Counted from the first letter of the stretch, positions 1 to 12,510 are shown. The stretch is DNA of 64,000 nucleotides from Watersipora subatra (GCF_963576615.1 NC_088711.1:9294869-9358868); one strand, 5' to 3'. Notes: a model not told the origin generated them from the sequence alone. Made by a program: numbers and translations.

Positions 1-880
1 ATAAACCTAAAGAATAAGGAAAGAAAACCAAGAATTATTTGTTTACCAAATAATATGTACTTTCAGGGATTTTTTCTTTTTGGTTTGTTTTGGTTCTTTT
101 CTTAAGCTGCCCAATTCAGCCCTGCTGACTTACCATTCACTTGATTACACCAGTAAGGAATTTTAACATTCTAAATTGTGTCCACTTCATCTGATGTATT
201 TTTGTATTTCAAACTTTATTAGTCAAAATAAAATCAAACGATATTATGCTCTTATGCATTATGCATGAGTCATCGGTGGTTAGGTTTGTTCTCTGCCACA
301 TTAGCATGGCTTTTTATAGAGACAGGTTTTGTGTGACACATTAATACATATCTATGGCGGATAGGGTGATGCCATGGCATTCTGTTATTAGCACTTGTCC
401 AACGAGTTCCAATTTGGATGAGACGGGATGAAAGGAATTAAAGACATTAATCCTTCATTACCCTCCGACTTGGATGAGAGAAGTATCCATAATAGTTTAT
501 AAACAAGCCAAGTGCTTTGCCTTGTTTCATATAAACTCACAGCAAATTCTAAAAGTGTGAAGCACGAATGAATCAAAATTACCGAGCAATTATCTTGTCT
601 CTGTCTCCAAATATGTCTGATCGGGCCTCACTAGACTACCTGATTAGCCTATGTCTCCAGCCGCACACATCACCACCCTACTTCCTCTAGCTTGTCATGC
701 CTTCCCTCACTCTCCGCATAGCGTTCACATCCGTTCACTTCCTGGGAATCATCTCGCTTACATGTCCTTAGTTGTTTGGGAAACCTCGTGCACAACAACT
801 TTGCGTGTAACCTTTAGAAATAAATTAGTTACCGCTTGGCTGCGCTGCACTTCTATTGTAGTTTCACTGTGGGAACGTAA

Positions 881-1125
881 TCTTTGAGATTTCTTCAATC
901 AATTAAACAATTCATTGTTTAAAGTCTTTAATATTAATTGTTTTTTTATTAACAATATATTATATTATACAAATGTGATAATTTCAAGTATAATTTATTC
1001 ATCGTCTGCATATCCCTTCTTTATAAACATCTATATAATTCTCTGAGATTTCTTCAATCAATTGAATGATCCATTATTATAAGTCTTCAATATTAATTGT
1101 TTGCTCTATTAACCACATATTTATA
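881..1125. repeat. Imperfect direct duplication, about 160 bp period
   Basis: A stretch starting ctttgagatttcttcaatca at about 881 recurs at about 1041 (ctctgagatttcttcaatca). Both continue with similar AT-rich sequence for about 75 bp. It looks like an old tandem duplication. Confidence 0.6.
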
Positions 1126-2162
1126 GATGGGATAGTTTAAAATTTTTTTACATTTTTTGTTAAGATCTCTATAATTTTTAACTCAAGTATTATGAGTTTT
1201 CATACAAATGAGCAACAATACATGAGTCTTCTAAAATTACACATATTAATATTTGCTTTGTGAGAATTGCCATGATATAAATTAACCTGCTTGTGTCTGG
1301 CATCATCCTCTGTTTCTCATATTTTTTCATTTCATTTGTGCGAAATTAGAAGTATTGGTAATATGTTTATCTTAGTACAAAAAATATAGTTATGCAAAAA
1401 TAATTGTAATAATGTATAATTTTAACAAAAAAATTTTTTTTCAAAATCTATCAGATAGTCATTGCTGTGAACTTCGATAAAAAATAATACCTACAAACTA
1501 AACAGCTCTTACAATGCCTCTGAACAGTGATTGTGATTATTTTATATTCACTGTAAATATACTCATCTAGCAGTTCACAGCAATCGAACCTTTCTTAAAA
1601 TGTTTCGAAAAATGTTTATACGCTTTTTGTTGTTCATTAGAGTGGTCTGTTATACTTTTAGTTATATCTTTGGTTGTGATGATAAATATTTATACACTTG
1701 TTTTTCTTTGGAGGATGAATAATACACTATCAGTTTCATGTAATTTTCCTGTATTTTGTATTTGTGGTATAATTACGGCGACCAATTGATGTCTGCGTCA
1801 CTCGGATCCTGCCGACTCCTCCGATATAAGCTATAAATTCGCAAGGTCTCTCACTTAACTGTGTAAACTTGACTGCACTAAAGTGACTAATTGTTTCTTT
1901 GATTGAAGCACTTGTCTCTAACAAGTGTGCCAATTAGTTTATTTTATATTTGCTCCCAAATCACAGATCAACGGTTGTGATTATTAACTTGAAATCACAC
2001 GAATTCAGTAGCTTGGAGAATGCCACACCGTCTGTTGCCGTTTGTATTACAAGGAGGTGACACTCGTGCAAATTGTATGCAGCCCCATATATTTTACATC
2101 GTATTGTTTCGCACGGTTTAGAACCAGCCAATCGGAATGCTTCTAGCTGCGCCATACACGCT

Positions 2163-2170
2163 TATTTAAG
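2163..2170 (+). promoter_or_regulatory. Possible TATA-like element of foxQ2
   Basis: TATTTAAG lies about 55 bp upstream of the first foxQ2 ATG. The position would suit a short 5' UTR. In an AT-rich genome such a string is common, so this is only a suggestion. Confidence 0.25.
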
Positions 2171-2224
2171 ACAAGTGGATATCTTCTGGTGATATTCAGT
2201 GATTGGTGTCGTTCATTGAACACC

Positions 2225-2286
2225 ATGCTGAATACGAGCAATGGAGGATTCCAGATTTTGCAGAACTCTCCTTTCGATGTTCACAG
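2225..2286 (+). CDS. foxQ2: foxQ2 exon 1
   Basis: Starts at ATG after cattgaacacc and ends CACAG before GTTGGT. It encodes MLNTSNGGFQILQNSPFDVH plus two bases of an Arg codon. FQIL in this stretch could be a second EH1-like site, but this is weak. Confidence 0.8.
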
Positions 2287-3184
2287 GTTGGTGTTATGAT
2301 CGGTGATTATATTTATAGACTTTATAAAAACCGCAATAAAATATATGACTTTTTCTAATATATTTTGTCCAAAGCTCATCAAGTGATATTATGAAAAAAT
2401 TTGTTATACTAATATGATCTGTCCTGTATTATCAATAGCATACTTTCTCTTTAGAGTATCTGGCATGGAAAGTGGAGCATTAGCTGACATTCGTCAGCGA
2501 TACAACGCTTTGCTGCCTCCCATCATGGTTCCGTATTCTTTTGCATTACCGTCTCCCGTATCGGCAGCATCTCTGCTATCTTGTGTACCAACAAATATGA
2601 GAGGCTCTTTTCCACTAGTTCATGAGCTCTCTCCGCAATCAGCCCAGTCAGATCCAAAGCCAAACCATAGTTACATCGGGCTCATTGCTATGGCTATTCT
2701 CAGCTCGCCCAAAAGGCAGCTAATCCTCAATGACATTTACCAGTGGATTATGGCAAAATACATTTACTTCAGGACCAGAGGCTCGGGTTGGAAGAACAGC
2801 ATCCGTCATAACCTCAGTCTTAATGACTGCTTCATTAAGTCAGGGAGAAGTCTAAATGGTAAAGGACATTTTTGGACGATACATCCAGCGAATATCGAAG
2901 ATTTCCAAAAAGGTGACTTTCGACGACGCAGGGCACAGCAAAGAGTGAAGCGCTACTCACAGAGATACAACCTTTCGAAAGACGAGTACATTCAAAGCTG
3001 CAGCAGCGAAGATGAACTGCCATCACCAGGAAGCACTAGCAGTGTCTGCCATGGCAGCCATGAATATGCACCTGTGGTGCAGAAGGGAGTCAATGTAATC
3101 ACTTCCCAAAAAAGATGTCCGAAGCCATTTGACATCGAATCTCTTCTCGGGATAAAACAAGCTGATAGCCAGACTCATGATTAG
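2225..3184 (+). CDS. foxQ2: FoxQ2 forkhead transcription factor
   Basis: Two exons, 2225-2286 and 2455-3184, joined across a 168 bp GT..AG intron. The junction codon AGA is split 2+1 and the frame continues, giving 263 aa. The forkhead DNA-binding domain spans about residues 89-187: KPNHSYIGLIAMAIL, then SGWKNSIRHNLSLNDCF (recognition helix) and NGKGHFWTIHPANIEDF. The wing sequence GKGHFWTIHPAN followed by GDFRRRRA is characteristic of FoxQ2 and unlike other Fox classes. Near the C terminus PFDIESLLG (about residues 245-253) resembles an EH1 motif, which recruits Groucho/TLE corepressors. FoxQ2 is a nuclear regulator of the anterior/apical territory in cnidarian and bilaterian larvae. The start is the ATG in exon 1. 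A second ATG inside intron 1 (2414) opens the longest unspliced frame but reads through the acceptor and would replace the first 20 residues by intron. Family is secure; exon 1 is well supported by phase and splice sites but not by transcripts. Confidence 0.92.
2455..3184 (+). CDS. foxQ2: foxQ2 exon 2, carries the whole forkhead domain
   Basis: Acceptor ctctttag precedes AGTATCTGG. The exon runs to TAG at 3182-3184 and holds the complete forkhead domain and the C-terminal EH1-like motif. Confidence 0.93.
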
Positions 3185-5362
3185 ACAAGTGTTTTGATGA
3201 ATGATTGCAAGTTGCATCTTTGACAGTTTGCTAGTTCACAGCAAATGTTACAACTTGTTAATTTTGTGTTATTACTAAGAATTGCAAACAAATATATAAT
3301 AGTGCTTTAAAGTACTCCCTACTGATCCTTCACCGTAATTTGTATAAAAGTCAGCGTATTTGGCAATAGGACGGTGTTTATGTTGTGCAATGTAGTATAT
3401 TTTTTAAATATTTAATTTTTGATAGTATTACTATGTTATTTTATGAATGATAAACTCATTTCTTATAATACTCTGATAGAAGTTTTACATACATTTTCTT
3501 CGACTCAAACATTAACCAACCGGTTTCGATTCTGATTTTCATTTGCCAGATTTTAAAAGTGCCCCTCACATCTCTTCTAGAGACTTTATATAGAGTGCAC
3601 ACAGGTATGGTTATAAATTTATATCTTGTAGCTTTGGTTACTGTGAATTTAATAAACTTTAATACAACTATAACTTACGGCAATAAACTCCAGCTTGGTA
3701 ACTATAAAGAATGTGCTTGTTGTTTGAATATTTTGCACTTCCGAGCGCTATTTTGGTTCATGTGAAAAATTAGTGGCTAAATGCTAGCTTTTGAACTATA
3801 ATATTAGATTAATATATTTTTGACTGATTTCATGCTCCTGCTCAGCTAAATTAGAACACTTGTAAATTTATCCTATTAGCTATGTTCTTAATGTTTTATC
3901 TAAGACATCAGTGTGCTATAGCAAAATGCTGTTAAGTTCTTTGGTTAGCAACTCATTCCTGTACAGTCGGTTGTGGAACTGACACTATTTTGCTGGTTTG
4001 TAGCAAAGTTAAGATTTTTTTAGCTAAAATAGCTTTTACATAAAAAAGTGTTCACAGCCATTAGCTATATAGCTATTAGCTACACAGCTTTTACTTTGTC
4101 AGTCTTCACGACATAGCTATGACGAGATGGAAATGTAATGTTTCCCTGTGGGCAGTGAATATCTTCAATTATGATTATATTATTCAAAGGTGAACCTGAT
4201 TGGTAGCTGCAATAACTGGTGAACTTTTTGAATGTTGATTTGGTGACATTGACAAAAACCAATTTGTATATACCAAAAAAATTGTATTTTCATATGTACA
4301 TAGCATACCGGTGTGTCCTTTAGAATGCACCATGAATTGCATAATGCATGTTTCTTTTTAAAGCTTCATGTCAGAAATACACACTGGTGAAGGCATTCAA
4401 CAAGTAGTTGCGCTTGTTACGCGGTCATAGAGTTATAGAGTCATAGAGTTATACGCAGAAATAAGCTAACTTGTTTATTGACTACAATATATTTAAAGAT
4501 TTACTGATTGTAAATAAACAGAACGTTTAATAGAAATAACTTGCTGATCATGTGCTTATATGTACAAGGTATTTGTATATTTTTTGTCGTTGCGGTAATT
4601 ACATATTTTGTTTTTGTTGGGTTAAAAATTACGATTATCTCTTTGTTATCTCTTTGAGTTGACAACATTCAAATAAAGACAATCATGTACTGCGATGAAT
4701 AGATTACATAATGAAAGGTTGTCAGCACATGCTGTGCTTAATTTTTATGTGCAGACAACTCTAAAGATATATAAAGTGCACAACAGAACGCTGCATGCAT
4801 GAAATGAATGCAAGTATTGTCAGTTAAACTAAATGTATTTGCTGGTCAATAACATTTTCAAGTATTGACCAGCAAATATATATTATCAACCATCATTGAA
4901 CATGTTAGAGGTGATTAGAATGTCAAATAACTATATCATTGTTAATTTGAGTTTGAATTTATTTCAATTTAGTTTCTTATTAAAATTTATAAATATTTAC
5001 TTCTCAGTAACTGATTTTACAATGATATCTTAATTACATTGAGCTAGATATGAGATAGCTTGTAAGTGGCTTGTAAGTGTAATTTGTTTGTGCTAAATGT
5101 TTACGTTGGACTATACACTAGCTAGATAACAAGCTTACACGCCATGGATATCGCATAGTAAGATGAGATCACAAAGCAGTCAGGCAGAATGAACTGCATT
5201 GATTACTTTTGAGCTTTGGGATGCGCTCTTCAATTTTTCCTCAAGCCTGGTGCGAGGTAAACTTCTTCTCTTAACAGCCTGAATAACAACTAATAATTTT
5301 ATTGGCGCGTCAAGCTGAAAGGATACTGGAAACCCTAAGAGCTCGTGAGGTACGATATAAAT
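3185..5362. other. Intergenic between foxQ2 and the GPCR gene
   Basis: No gene recognised. It holds the foxQ2 3' flank (an AATAAA at about 3650 is a possible polyadenylation signal), short AT-rich repeats of a ttagctata type near 4050-4090, a tcatagagttat duplication near 4430, and a perfect 15 bp hairpin at 4837-4877. Confidence 0.5.
4837..4877. repeat. Perfect 15 bp inverted repeat (hairpin)
   Basis: atttgctggtcaata at 4837-4851 is the exact reverse complement of 4863-4877, with an 11 nt loop. No U-run follows and no known element was recognised. Confidence 0.7.
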
Positions 5363-5656
5363 ATGGATGCGCTGTACAAGCAGTCGATACGATTAGAACA
5401 TGATGACTATCCGATGGAGCTGATGGAATGCTCGCTCGAGTATGTGGAGTGCCAAGCAGAGAGGTATATTTTCATGGTTGGAGGACCGCTGCTTGTGGCA
5501 CTATCTATAATTGGTAACTCCATTACCTTCTCTGTTATGTTGAGAGAGAAGCTGAGACACACAGCAACAGCAGTTTTCATCGCTAGCCTCGCTGTCATGG
5601 ACACCATGGCAACAATTACAGGACTTTCTCGGCATTTTATCTTGAAAACGTTTGGG
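5363..5656 (+). CDS. GPCR exon 1 (N terminus, TM1, TM2)
   Basis: 98 codons from ATG; the exon ends ACG TTT GGG before donor GTAAGT. It encodes an acidic N terminus with two Cys, then TM1 and TM2. Confidence 0.88.
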
Positions 5657-8600
5657 GTAAGTTATTATTATCATGTTTGTATTTTAGGTGAAACTTGCAA
5701 AGTTATCGACTACTTTTTATTTCCACGCTTTTCCCAATAATTATATTTTAATAATCTCTAAAAGTAGAAAACCTTAGGGTAAAATGGAATTATCTTATTT
5801 GCCTAATTTACACTGCAGTGGTCACTGTACGACTCTATATTCAATGTATGTTACTCCATCGCATTGATCACTTTTATTATGTAATGATAGTAGTTATGCC
5901 AGTTTTTATTATTAACCAGTTTTTTTAATACTTTTATGCAAGGTTCCAAAAGCTGGTTTTAAACTTTCATTGTACATTCAAATCCATGAAAGACACATCA
6001 GAGTTAGGACAGCAGCTCACTTCTTTAAGAGTAGCTGCTGTCAAACATTGCTTAGTGCAGGAAAGTGCAAGTGTATTCATTATCCTACCAGCTCATTGTC
6101 TCTTGTATAAATTAGTACAGCCCGACAGACCTGGACTAACTATGCAATCTTAATTGTAAAAACTCTTAATTCTTTTTTGCAGATTTGTGTGTGCCTGATA
6201 AAGTTTTGTACATAACTAAGTTTCCAGGATATTGTTAAACACTGTATACAGCTACTCAAATTATGTCTTCTTATTATTTCATAAAAACAAATTAATCAAA
6301 ATTTAACTTAATGCTATGGCTGTAGTGTAGTGGGTAGTATTGACTTTTTGTTTACAACACTTTGCATAGCTTTTCTGTTTCCATCTATTGTTATAGGTCC
6401 ACGTGAAATTATCAACTAAAATTGAAAAAGGTTAATAGCAAACAAAAATGTTTTTATGATCAGATGATTCAGATTGCAAAGAGTAATAGAAATATTTTCA
6501 CCCTCAACCCTTAGTCTTGTTTGTTTTTCTTTTCTAACTAAAAGTATTGGCTAAGATACAAACTCAACATCACATGGCCTATGATGACAACAAGTAACAA
6601 GTGCTCTAGTATAAGAAGTTAAGAACTGACCGTTTGAGTTACTTAAGAAGGTGACTATAGTTACTCATTTTGTGTTGACTAACGAAAGGCTGCATTTGCA
6701 TGTCTTCACAATTGGGAATAACCTTCATCCTTTCTTTCATACTTGTTACAATGTATGTATGGGCATATATGGAAAAATGTTGAATTGATTAATAACTTAG
6801 CGTCTTTTTGCGTTAAGCTAACAAACGTAAAATCACCATAGCGCATTGTAAACTGAGAAATAGCCATTTTACGATTCGCGCTTAATGCATTTACATATTA
6901 TTGTACAATGGTGGACACATACAACTATAGTGGGCTACAAACGGTAGTCACGTTTGGCCTGCTTGTATGTACTGTCTGTAAATAGTTCGATATTTTTGTA
7001 AATGTTCTACTGAAATCAAAGTAAATAGACCGTTTTAATTTAAGCTGGTTGCTGACATTGAAACCATAAAACATTGTTCTTTCTAATAGGTTTGTGTCAT
7101 CAAACAGCTGATTTGAGTTTTAGTGACCATAAACTATCCCTTGTTTAGTGGTGACTAAAGATAAACCAGTAAGATGAGCTACCATAAACGAGAGATATTG
7201 ATAGAAGAAATAGCATGCCTTGTTCAGGCTCTACATTCCGGCATTGTACAAAAGAGCATATCTCATTTCTTATACCGAGAATCAGATTTGAGCGACTACA
7301 TGATCAACCAAAAATTATTAGTATTCTTTGTGAGCCAATTTTTTTTTTCAATTAAAATTTTTTATCAGGAGACAACCCTTGTTTACTACACAACTTTATA
7401 GTTAACAGGCGTTTGTTTCCTCATTATTTAGTTGGAGGAGGGATGAAGCCTACACTAATTGCCTATAGCTGTCTCGTGTTGCTATTGCAATGTTTTCTAT
7501 GACATTTTATACCTGCCAATAAGAATCTAATCTATGTAACTTCTGATTTCAGTGCAGTAATAGCCTCAGTATTGGATTTGATACCAAAAAAACTTAGGTT
7601 TGGTTAGTTTTTCTATTTGCATGAGCTAGAGAACAAATAACATCTCCTTTGCTATAAATTTATGTTTAGTAGTGTGTATGTACTATAGTGCTTTTGTGTG
7701 CTAGCTGGTGTTCTCAGAACAGGAGTCTAAAGGCGGGCTTGTGGGTTTCTTTGGTTTTCAAGCTACGTAAACCTAGAGTTTGCAAACTGAATAAGATTTG
7801 GTATTGTTTTAAGGTTCGCTAAATGCAGTCATGGTTGCACGCTAAAGTCAGCTGTGTTTCTACAAGACAAAAATATTTTTTTAGGAAAGTATGAACTGTT
7901 AAAACAATTGCTAGTAATGATCATAGATGTAGACTTGATAGGATGTTTGAAATTCTGAGGCTATTGCGGTAACAGTAGTAAAGGTAATTAACCTGCCCTT
8001 CACAAAACAGACACATGTCCATCTTTAAATAAGATATGTCAGAAGCCGAAGCTAAAAAGGTTAAGGCATTTTCAGATAAAAAACTCTCACGGTGTCAGCA
8101 ACATTTTATTCCCCTTTTTGTGTTTCCCATCTGTCTTTCCTGTCACTGTTATTGTCATCACTGGCTGTTGAAGTAAAAAATGGTGCACTTTCATTCACTC
8201 CGGATGCTGGACAAGAAAAAGCTATATGCTGATCAATATACAATATAGGGAGTTCTGAAACGTGACTGTGTAGACAGCTCATAGCAAATTTGTGAACAAC
8301 ATCGATTTCACGGATAAGATATCACATACCTACATAAATCTGTGTATACAGCTTGACCAGAGATCAAAACTTTTTCTCCTAAAAAGCATGCTATCAGCTA
8401 CCAACCTATACAAGAAGAAACAAATTTGACTCGTGTGTAAAGGTGAAGGTTAATGCAAGATTCATTAATGAGGATAAAGTTGAAAGAATCTTTAATTAAA
8501 ACGAGATAGTAGTGAAGTTGGCCACGAAGTTCTAGTTTTTTTTTAAATCAATCTATGACCTGGCGCAAAGCAAATCAATAAATGACCCAATTACAAAGAA

Positions 8601-11600
8601 CAAATAGCGGCACCCGCTATATTCAAGGGTAGGTTATGACTATAGTGAGCTGTCTCAACACCCTTGCAAGTTTAACATCATCATTGCAAGTGATATATCT
8701 GTCTATATGAGCTTATTCCTTATTAAGTACATAATTTGTTAGTCCCTTCCATCCGTCAAAACAAATTAGCATCCGTTAGAGCAGTGACTTGCATCGAATT
8801 CTATGCCACGACAATAGGAAACATCACTTAAAACATGTTGGAAAAAACATCTGCTATTGTTTTGAACCGCGTAAATTAACACACAATTGCAAAAAGGAAG
8901 AAGATGGAAGAAATGGAGTGAGAGAAAATAGATGAAGCGAGTGAAACCACATGATAGTTAACTCATCTGACACTGTTATGTTTAACAAAGACCAAACTAC
9001 TTATTACGGGCATGTTCTAGATTTTCATAACTGGTGCCCATTGTTGTGATTGGATAACTGTTTAAATCTATATATATATTACATATAGATTAGAACAGAT
9101 TATATAGATTCAAAGTTTAAACTATATATATTATATATAGACTAGCCTTTTTATATATATATCTATAGATAAATCTCAGTGTTTGTATGTCTGTGAATCA
9201 GTGTGTCCAGCTATAGCTATTAAAATCTTAGAATAAAAAACTCGATTCACACTGAATTTGAACTCATGAAGATTGCAACCACAAGTTTTTAACCACGCGT
9301 TTAATCACTGAGCTACACAGTCCATAGAATCCTATTGCTCTTATAATACACTGTATACCCTTTTCTCAATTGCGTACGCTAAATGACTTATTAATCGATA
9401 CATTGCGCCTATGCGTTACGATGCCCCTGTTATAAAATGTTTTTTCGCCTAACTGTATGAAACAAGTTGTAGCTGTATGAAAATGTATTTAAAAGTTACA
9501 ATTGTTTAAAAGAAGTTTTGAAAACCTTTGCAGTTGTTTTATTTTTTCTCTTAATTTATTTGAACTGCACAAAACACACTTATACCATGATATAAAGTTC
9601 AAAATGTTGTATATGTTAAATAAAAATAAATTTTTTGTCCAAAGACCTGTTTATTACCCAGGCAGTGCCGGGCATTCACCTAGTATATGTATATACAACA
9701 TAAACTTAATTTAACTAATAGCACACACAGAAATGAACAAGCATCTTTATTTAAAAGTTAGATATTAAATAAATGATGATTTTCTGTGCAAAAGCTTTTT
9801 TATTACCTGTGCCGGGCGTTCAGTAGTCATTTATATAAGCAATCCTCATATGCATGCGCTTTCTTGTTTTCAGCTTCTTTAAAACTGGCGACTCGCTGCC
9901 ACTTCCTGAATTTACGTATGATGAGCACTTGATACGCGCTGTACAACTATTGCAGGTGTATTTCACTTCACCTTCTACATTTTCGCGATCATGTGTGGAA
10001 GGCTGTATAAGCTATATTAAACCGCAACGACAATATCTATATCATTGCACTGTGATACTTTTCTCTTCAAGCTGCAACTACTATATAACTACGACTAACT
10101 GCGACTACTATATCTCTGCTGTTCACCCTTTGATAAAAACCTAACTGGTTGAAACAGTTTAAATTTGAGTCGGTCTGCGAGATGTCTTGAAGCGGATGTC
10201 TTGCAAGCATTTGTTTAACATTTTTCGTGCTGTTGCCTGTCAGTTGTATTGGCAGATTTAGTCTTTCGATCTACAGCCTATGTAGTGTGAACTGCTGCAT
10301 CACGTTTGAGACATTTCTTTTATAACTTCAGTGGTTTTTATATTTAGCACTTTTCACCCAATGAATGTCTGTTGCGAACAATTAGCATTTCTTCGGTGTA
10401 AACAAGAGCTAGTATAAAGCTTCAGTGAAGCCCTTAATTTATTACTCGTATCTCTACAAGTAACGACTTAGTATGATAATCTCTGGCTATCATAGTTTTA
10501 TTTACTCTGTCATCATTACTGCACTCATAGCATTCTCATATTCAAATGTACGCTTCATTTCTAATTACAGTGATTTGAGGAACACTGAACGCCGTTTCAT
10601 TGTGCTTGCTCCTACATTTGTGGGCTATGAACTTTGAGTCTTACAAGAGCAGACGATTTATGCCACTGATAATAATGGTCATAGACAAACCAAAATTCAC
10701 TGTTCTGTTAGTAATTTTTGCAATACAAGAAAACTATCTATGCGGGAGTAGATGTGAAATTAAAAAAGTAAGGTTTCTAGTTGCTATATTGACAGTTTGT
10801 TATGATAGATTGAAATGAATCTACTCACTGGGCAAAGAATTATTTACCATAACTTTAAATAAATACATGTATTATTTTAGGTGGCGAAAAACATGCACAT
10901 TACGAATATTTTTTACCAAGTTTGCTTGTTATTAAAAGTTAAAAGCATAAAATCGGTTAACATTTACAGAAAAGTCAAAAGTCGTGGGCTTCATATAAAT
11001 AAAGCTCAAGGTTGATCCAATTTAGATAACAGAAGATTATATTATTAAAGAATAATCAAACCGTGCAGGAGTTTAAACATGGATTACCTTTGATGTAATA
11101 TTTTTATCCATCTACTAAGCGTATAGGTATTGAAATGAGAAATGAGAAAAGTCATGTTTACAAGTTCTACTGATATTAATCAATAGACAATGGTGGTTTC
11201 ATATTGCTGTTGTCCGCCGGAGAGTATATTCCTCTTAAGTAGGCTTTTGTATCATTGAGTGACACCTGCTTCTCGTGTCACTTTACATCTTTGCATTCCC
11301 TATAGCCAGCATCCTACAACTTTATGCATCGACCATTTTATTATTCTTAATTTATAATCTAATAGAAGGAATCTATGTTCATGTCGTACTAGCGGAAGAT
11401 ATTACTGCCAATGATTGCTTTTAGGTCGATGTGAGAAACTTATCGGCGACATCTTGCTCAGTACATCGATTCTTCCTGTACATTAGCCTTGACACATCGT
11501 CATGGCTTCTCGGCTTAATAGCCATAGAGCGTTTCATAGCTGTGTGTAAGCCACAGCACTACAAGCGACTGAGAACTGCATCTATGGCTCTAAAGGTAGT

Positions 11601-12393
11601 TGGGGTACTAGTGCTTTTGCATGTAGTCTTTAATATGCACGTCTTTTGGACGAGAGGCATTAACTGGATTGAAGTTGAAAATGTGAATGACAACTCGAGC
11701 ACAGTTGAGCTCAACTGCGGCTACACATCGGAGGAATCACGATTTTTTTGGACGCATCATCAAGGCTGGATGGTGTTAGTCTGGTATTGCATCATACCTT
11801 TTACGACTATGCTTGTCCTTGACATTTTTATAATTCAACGACTTTACAAGCTGCAGAGAACATCGCTAAACAGAACGTCTATAAGCAGAACCCACAGTGG
11901 TGTATCTGAAACAGGGCTGGCAAAGCATACCAACTCCATGACCCGAATGTTGTTGACTGTGACCCTGTACTTTCTCATCATAACGACTCCAGTATTCATA
12001 TTCACGATGTGTCAGTCTTTGTTATTTTATAATGACCCAACTGATGGTCGTACGTTAGGAAAAGAAGAGGAAGAAAAGCTCGCACGAATGGAGTTAATAG
12101 ATGCGTCCCTAACTATTCTGCTCTACTTGAACCATTCTATCAACTTTTGTTTATACCTACTAACTGGCCGCAGATTTAGAAGGGAGTTATCTACCATGCT
12201 TAACTGCTCGTGCAACAGGATAGCTAGTACCAGAAGGTTGTCGACTAAGCAGTCGATCAAAGAGACACAAGCCAATGGTACAAACACCAATGCTTATGTA
12301 CAGGTGGCCAGCGCTACCCCAATGCTACCTAGGAGCTTTAATGACACCAACCATTCTACCTGTACGTCACGCATCAATATCTCTGCTCTGTAG
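5363..12393 (+). CDS. Class A (rhodopsin-type) GPCR, probable neuropeptide receptor
   Basis: Two exons (5363-5656, 11425-12393) joined in phase 0 across a 5.8 kb intron give 420 aa. Seven hydrophobic segments are visible: TM1 with GNS (LSIIGNSITF), TM2 with LAVMD, TM3 after the conserved Cys in NLSATSCSVHRF, ERF in place of DRY (IAIERFIAVCKP), TM4, TM5 with the conserved Pro (YCIIPFTTML), TM6 with Pro (IITTPVFIF) but no CWxP, and TM7 NHSINFCLY in place of NPxxY. ECL2 carries Cys in VELNCGY for the usual disulfide and an NSS glycosylation site. The tail has a Cys cluster (NCSCNR) suited to palmitoylation. The NHSINFxLY plus GRRFRREL pattern is typical of FMRFamide/orphan peptide receptors expanded in lophotrochozoans. 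The ligand cannot be assigned. The start is ATG 5363; the upstream in-frame GTG at 5345 is not a plausible start. Confidence 0.88.
9165..9683 (+). mobile_element. Helitron-like non-autonomous element
   Basis: The 3' end has the Helitron hallmark: a GC hairpin (CCCaGGC-agt-GCCGGG at 9657-9672) followed about 10 nt later by CTAG with a T after it (9680-9684). The left part (ataaatctcagtgtttgtat) and the internal cgattcacactgaatttgaa match the second copy at 31490-32730 in order. No Rep/helicase frame is present. The left boundary is approximate because it merges into a TA-rich tract. Confidence 0.55.
9740..9835 (+). mobile_element. Second Helitron-like 3' end fragment
   Basis: ttattacctgtgccgggcgttcagtagt at 9800-9828 repeats the 3' end of the preceding element (hairpin remnant then TAGT). 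It looks like a truncated or partly duplicated copy. Confidence 0.35.
11425..12393 (+). CDS. GPCR exon 2 (ECL1 to C terminus)
   Basis: Acceptor ttttag, then GTC GAT GTG AGA in phase 0. 322 codons lead to TAG at 12391-12393. It holds TM3 to TM7 and the cytoplasmic tail. Confidence 0.92.
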   Translation, partial: VDVRNLSATSCSVHRFFLYISLDTSSWLLGLIAIERFIAVCKPQHYKRLRTASMALKVVGVLVLLHVVFNMHVFWTRGINWIEVENVNDNSSTVELNCGYTSEESRFFWTHHQGWMVLVWYCIIPFTTMLVLDIFIIQRLYKLQRTSLNRTSISRTHSGVSETGLAKHTNSMTRMLLTVTLYFLIITTPVFIFTMCQSLLFYNDPTDGRTLGKEEEEKLARMELIDASLTILLYLNHSINFCLYLLTGRRFRRELSTMLNCSCNRIASTRRLSTKQSIKETQANGTNTNAYVQVASATPMLPRSFNDTNHSTCTSRINISAL

Positions 12394-12510
12394 GGGTAAT
12401 TGAGAAGCAAAACATCTCTGTAGGCGTGATTGAAAAACAAAATATCTCTTCTCCGTAGACGTGATTGAAAAACAAAATATCTCTACCCTGTTGGCGTGAT
12501 TGAGGGACAG
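12376..12510. repeat. Short minisatellite overlapping the GPCR stop codon
   Basis: Three to four imperfect copies of a roughly 40 bp unit (atatctct..ctgtaggcgtgattgaaaaa) begin inside the last codons of the GPCR frame and continue in the 3' UTR. The stop codon TAG sits in the first copy. Confidence 0.7.

Larger units (their letters stand above)
1..2224. other. Intergenic, upstream of foxQ2; no gene recognised
   Basis: Only short open frames without recognisable domains occur on either strand. The DNA is AT-rich. An imperfect direct duplication is listed separately. The last few hundred bases presumably hold the foxQ2 promoter. Confidence 0.6.
5657..11424 (+). other. GPCR intron 1 (5.8 kb)
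   Basis: Donor GTAAGT, acceptor tgcttttag. No gene is seen inside. It contains an AT-rich stretch near 9060-9165 and Helitron-like ends at about 9165-9683 and 9830. Short open frames here lack recognisable content. Confidence 0.8.

Noticed and set aside
2414-2454. ATG at 2414 as the foxQ2 start
   Set aside because: It lies in the intron and reads through a good acceptor; an upstream ATG exon fits in phase.
5345-5362. GTG as start of the GPCR
   Set aside because: Animal nuclear genes use ATG; the first in-frame ATG is at 5363.
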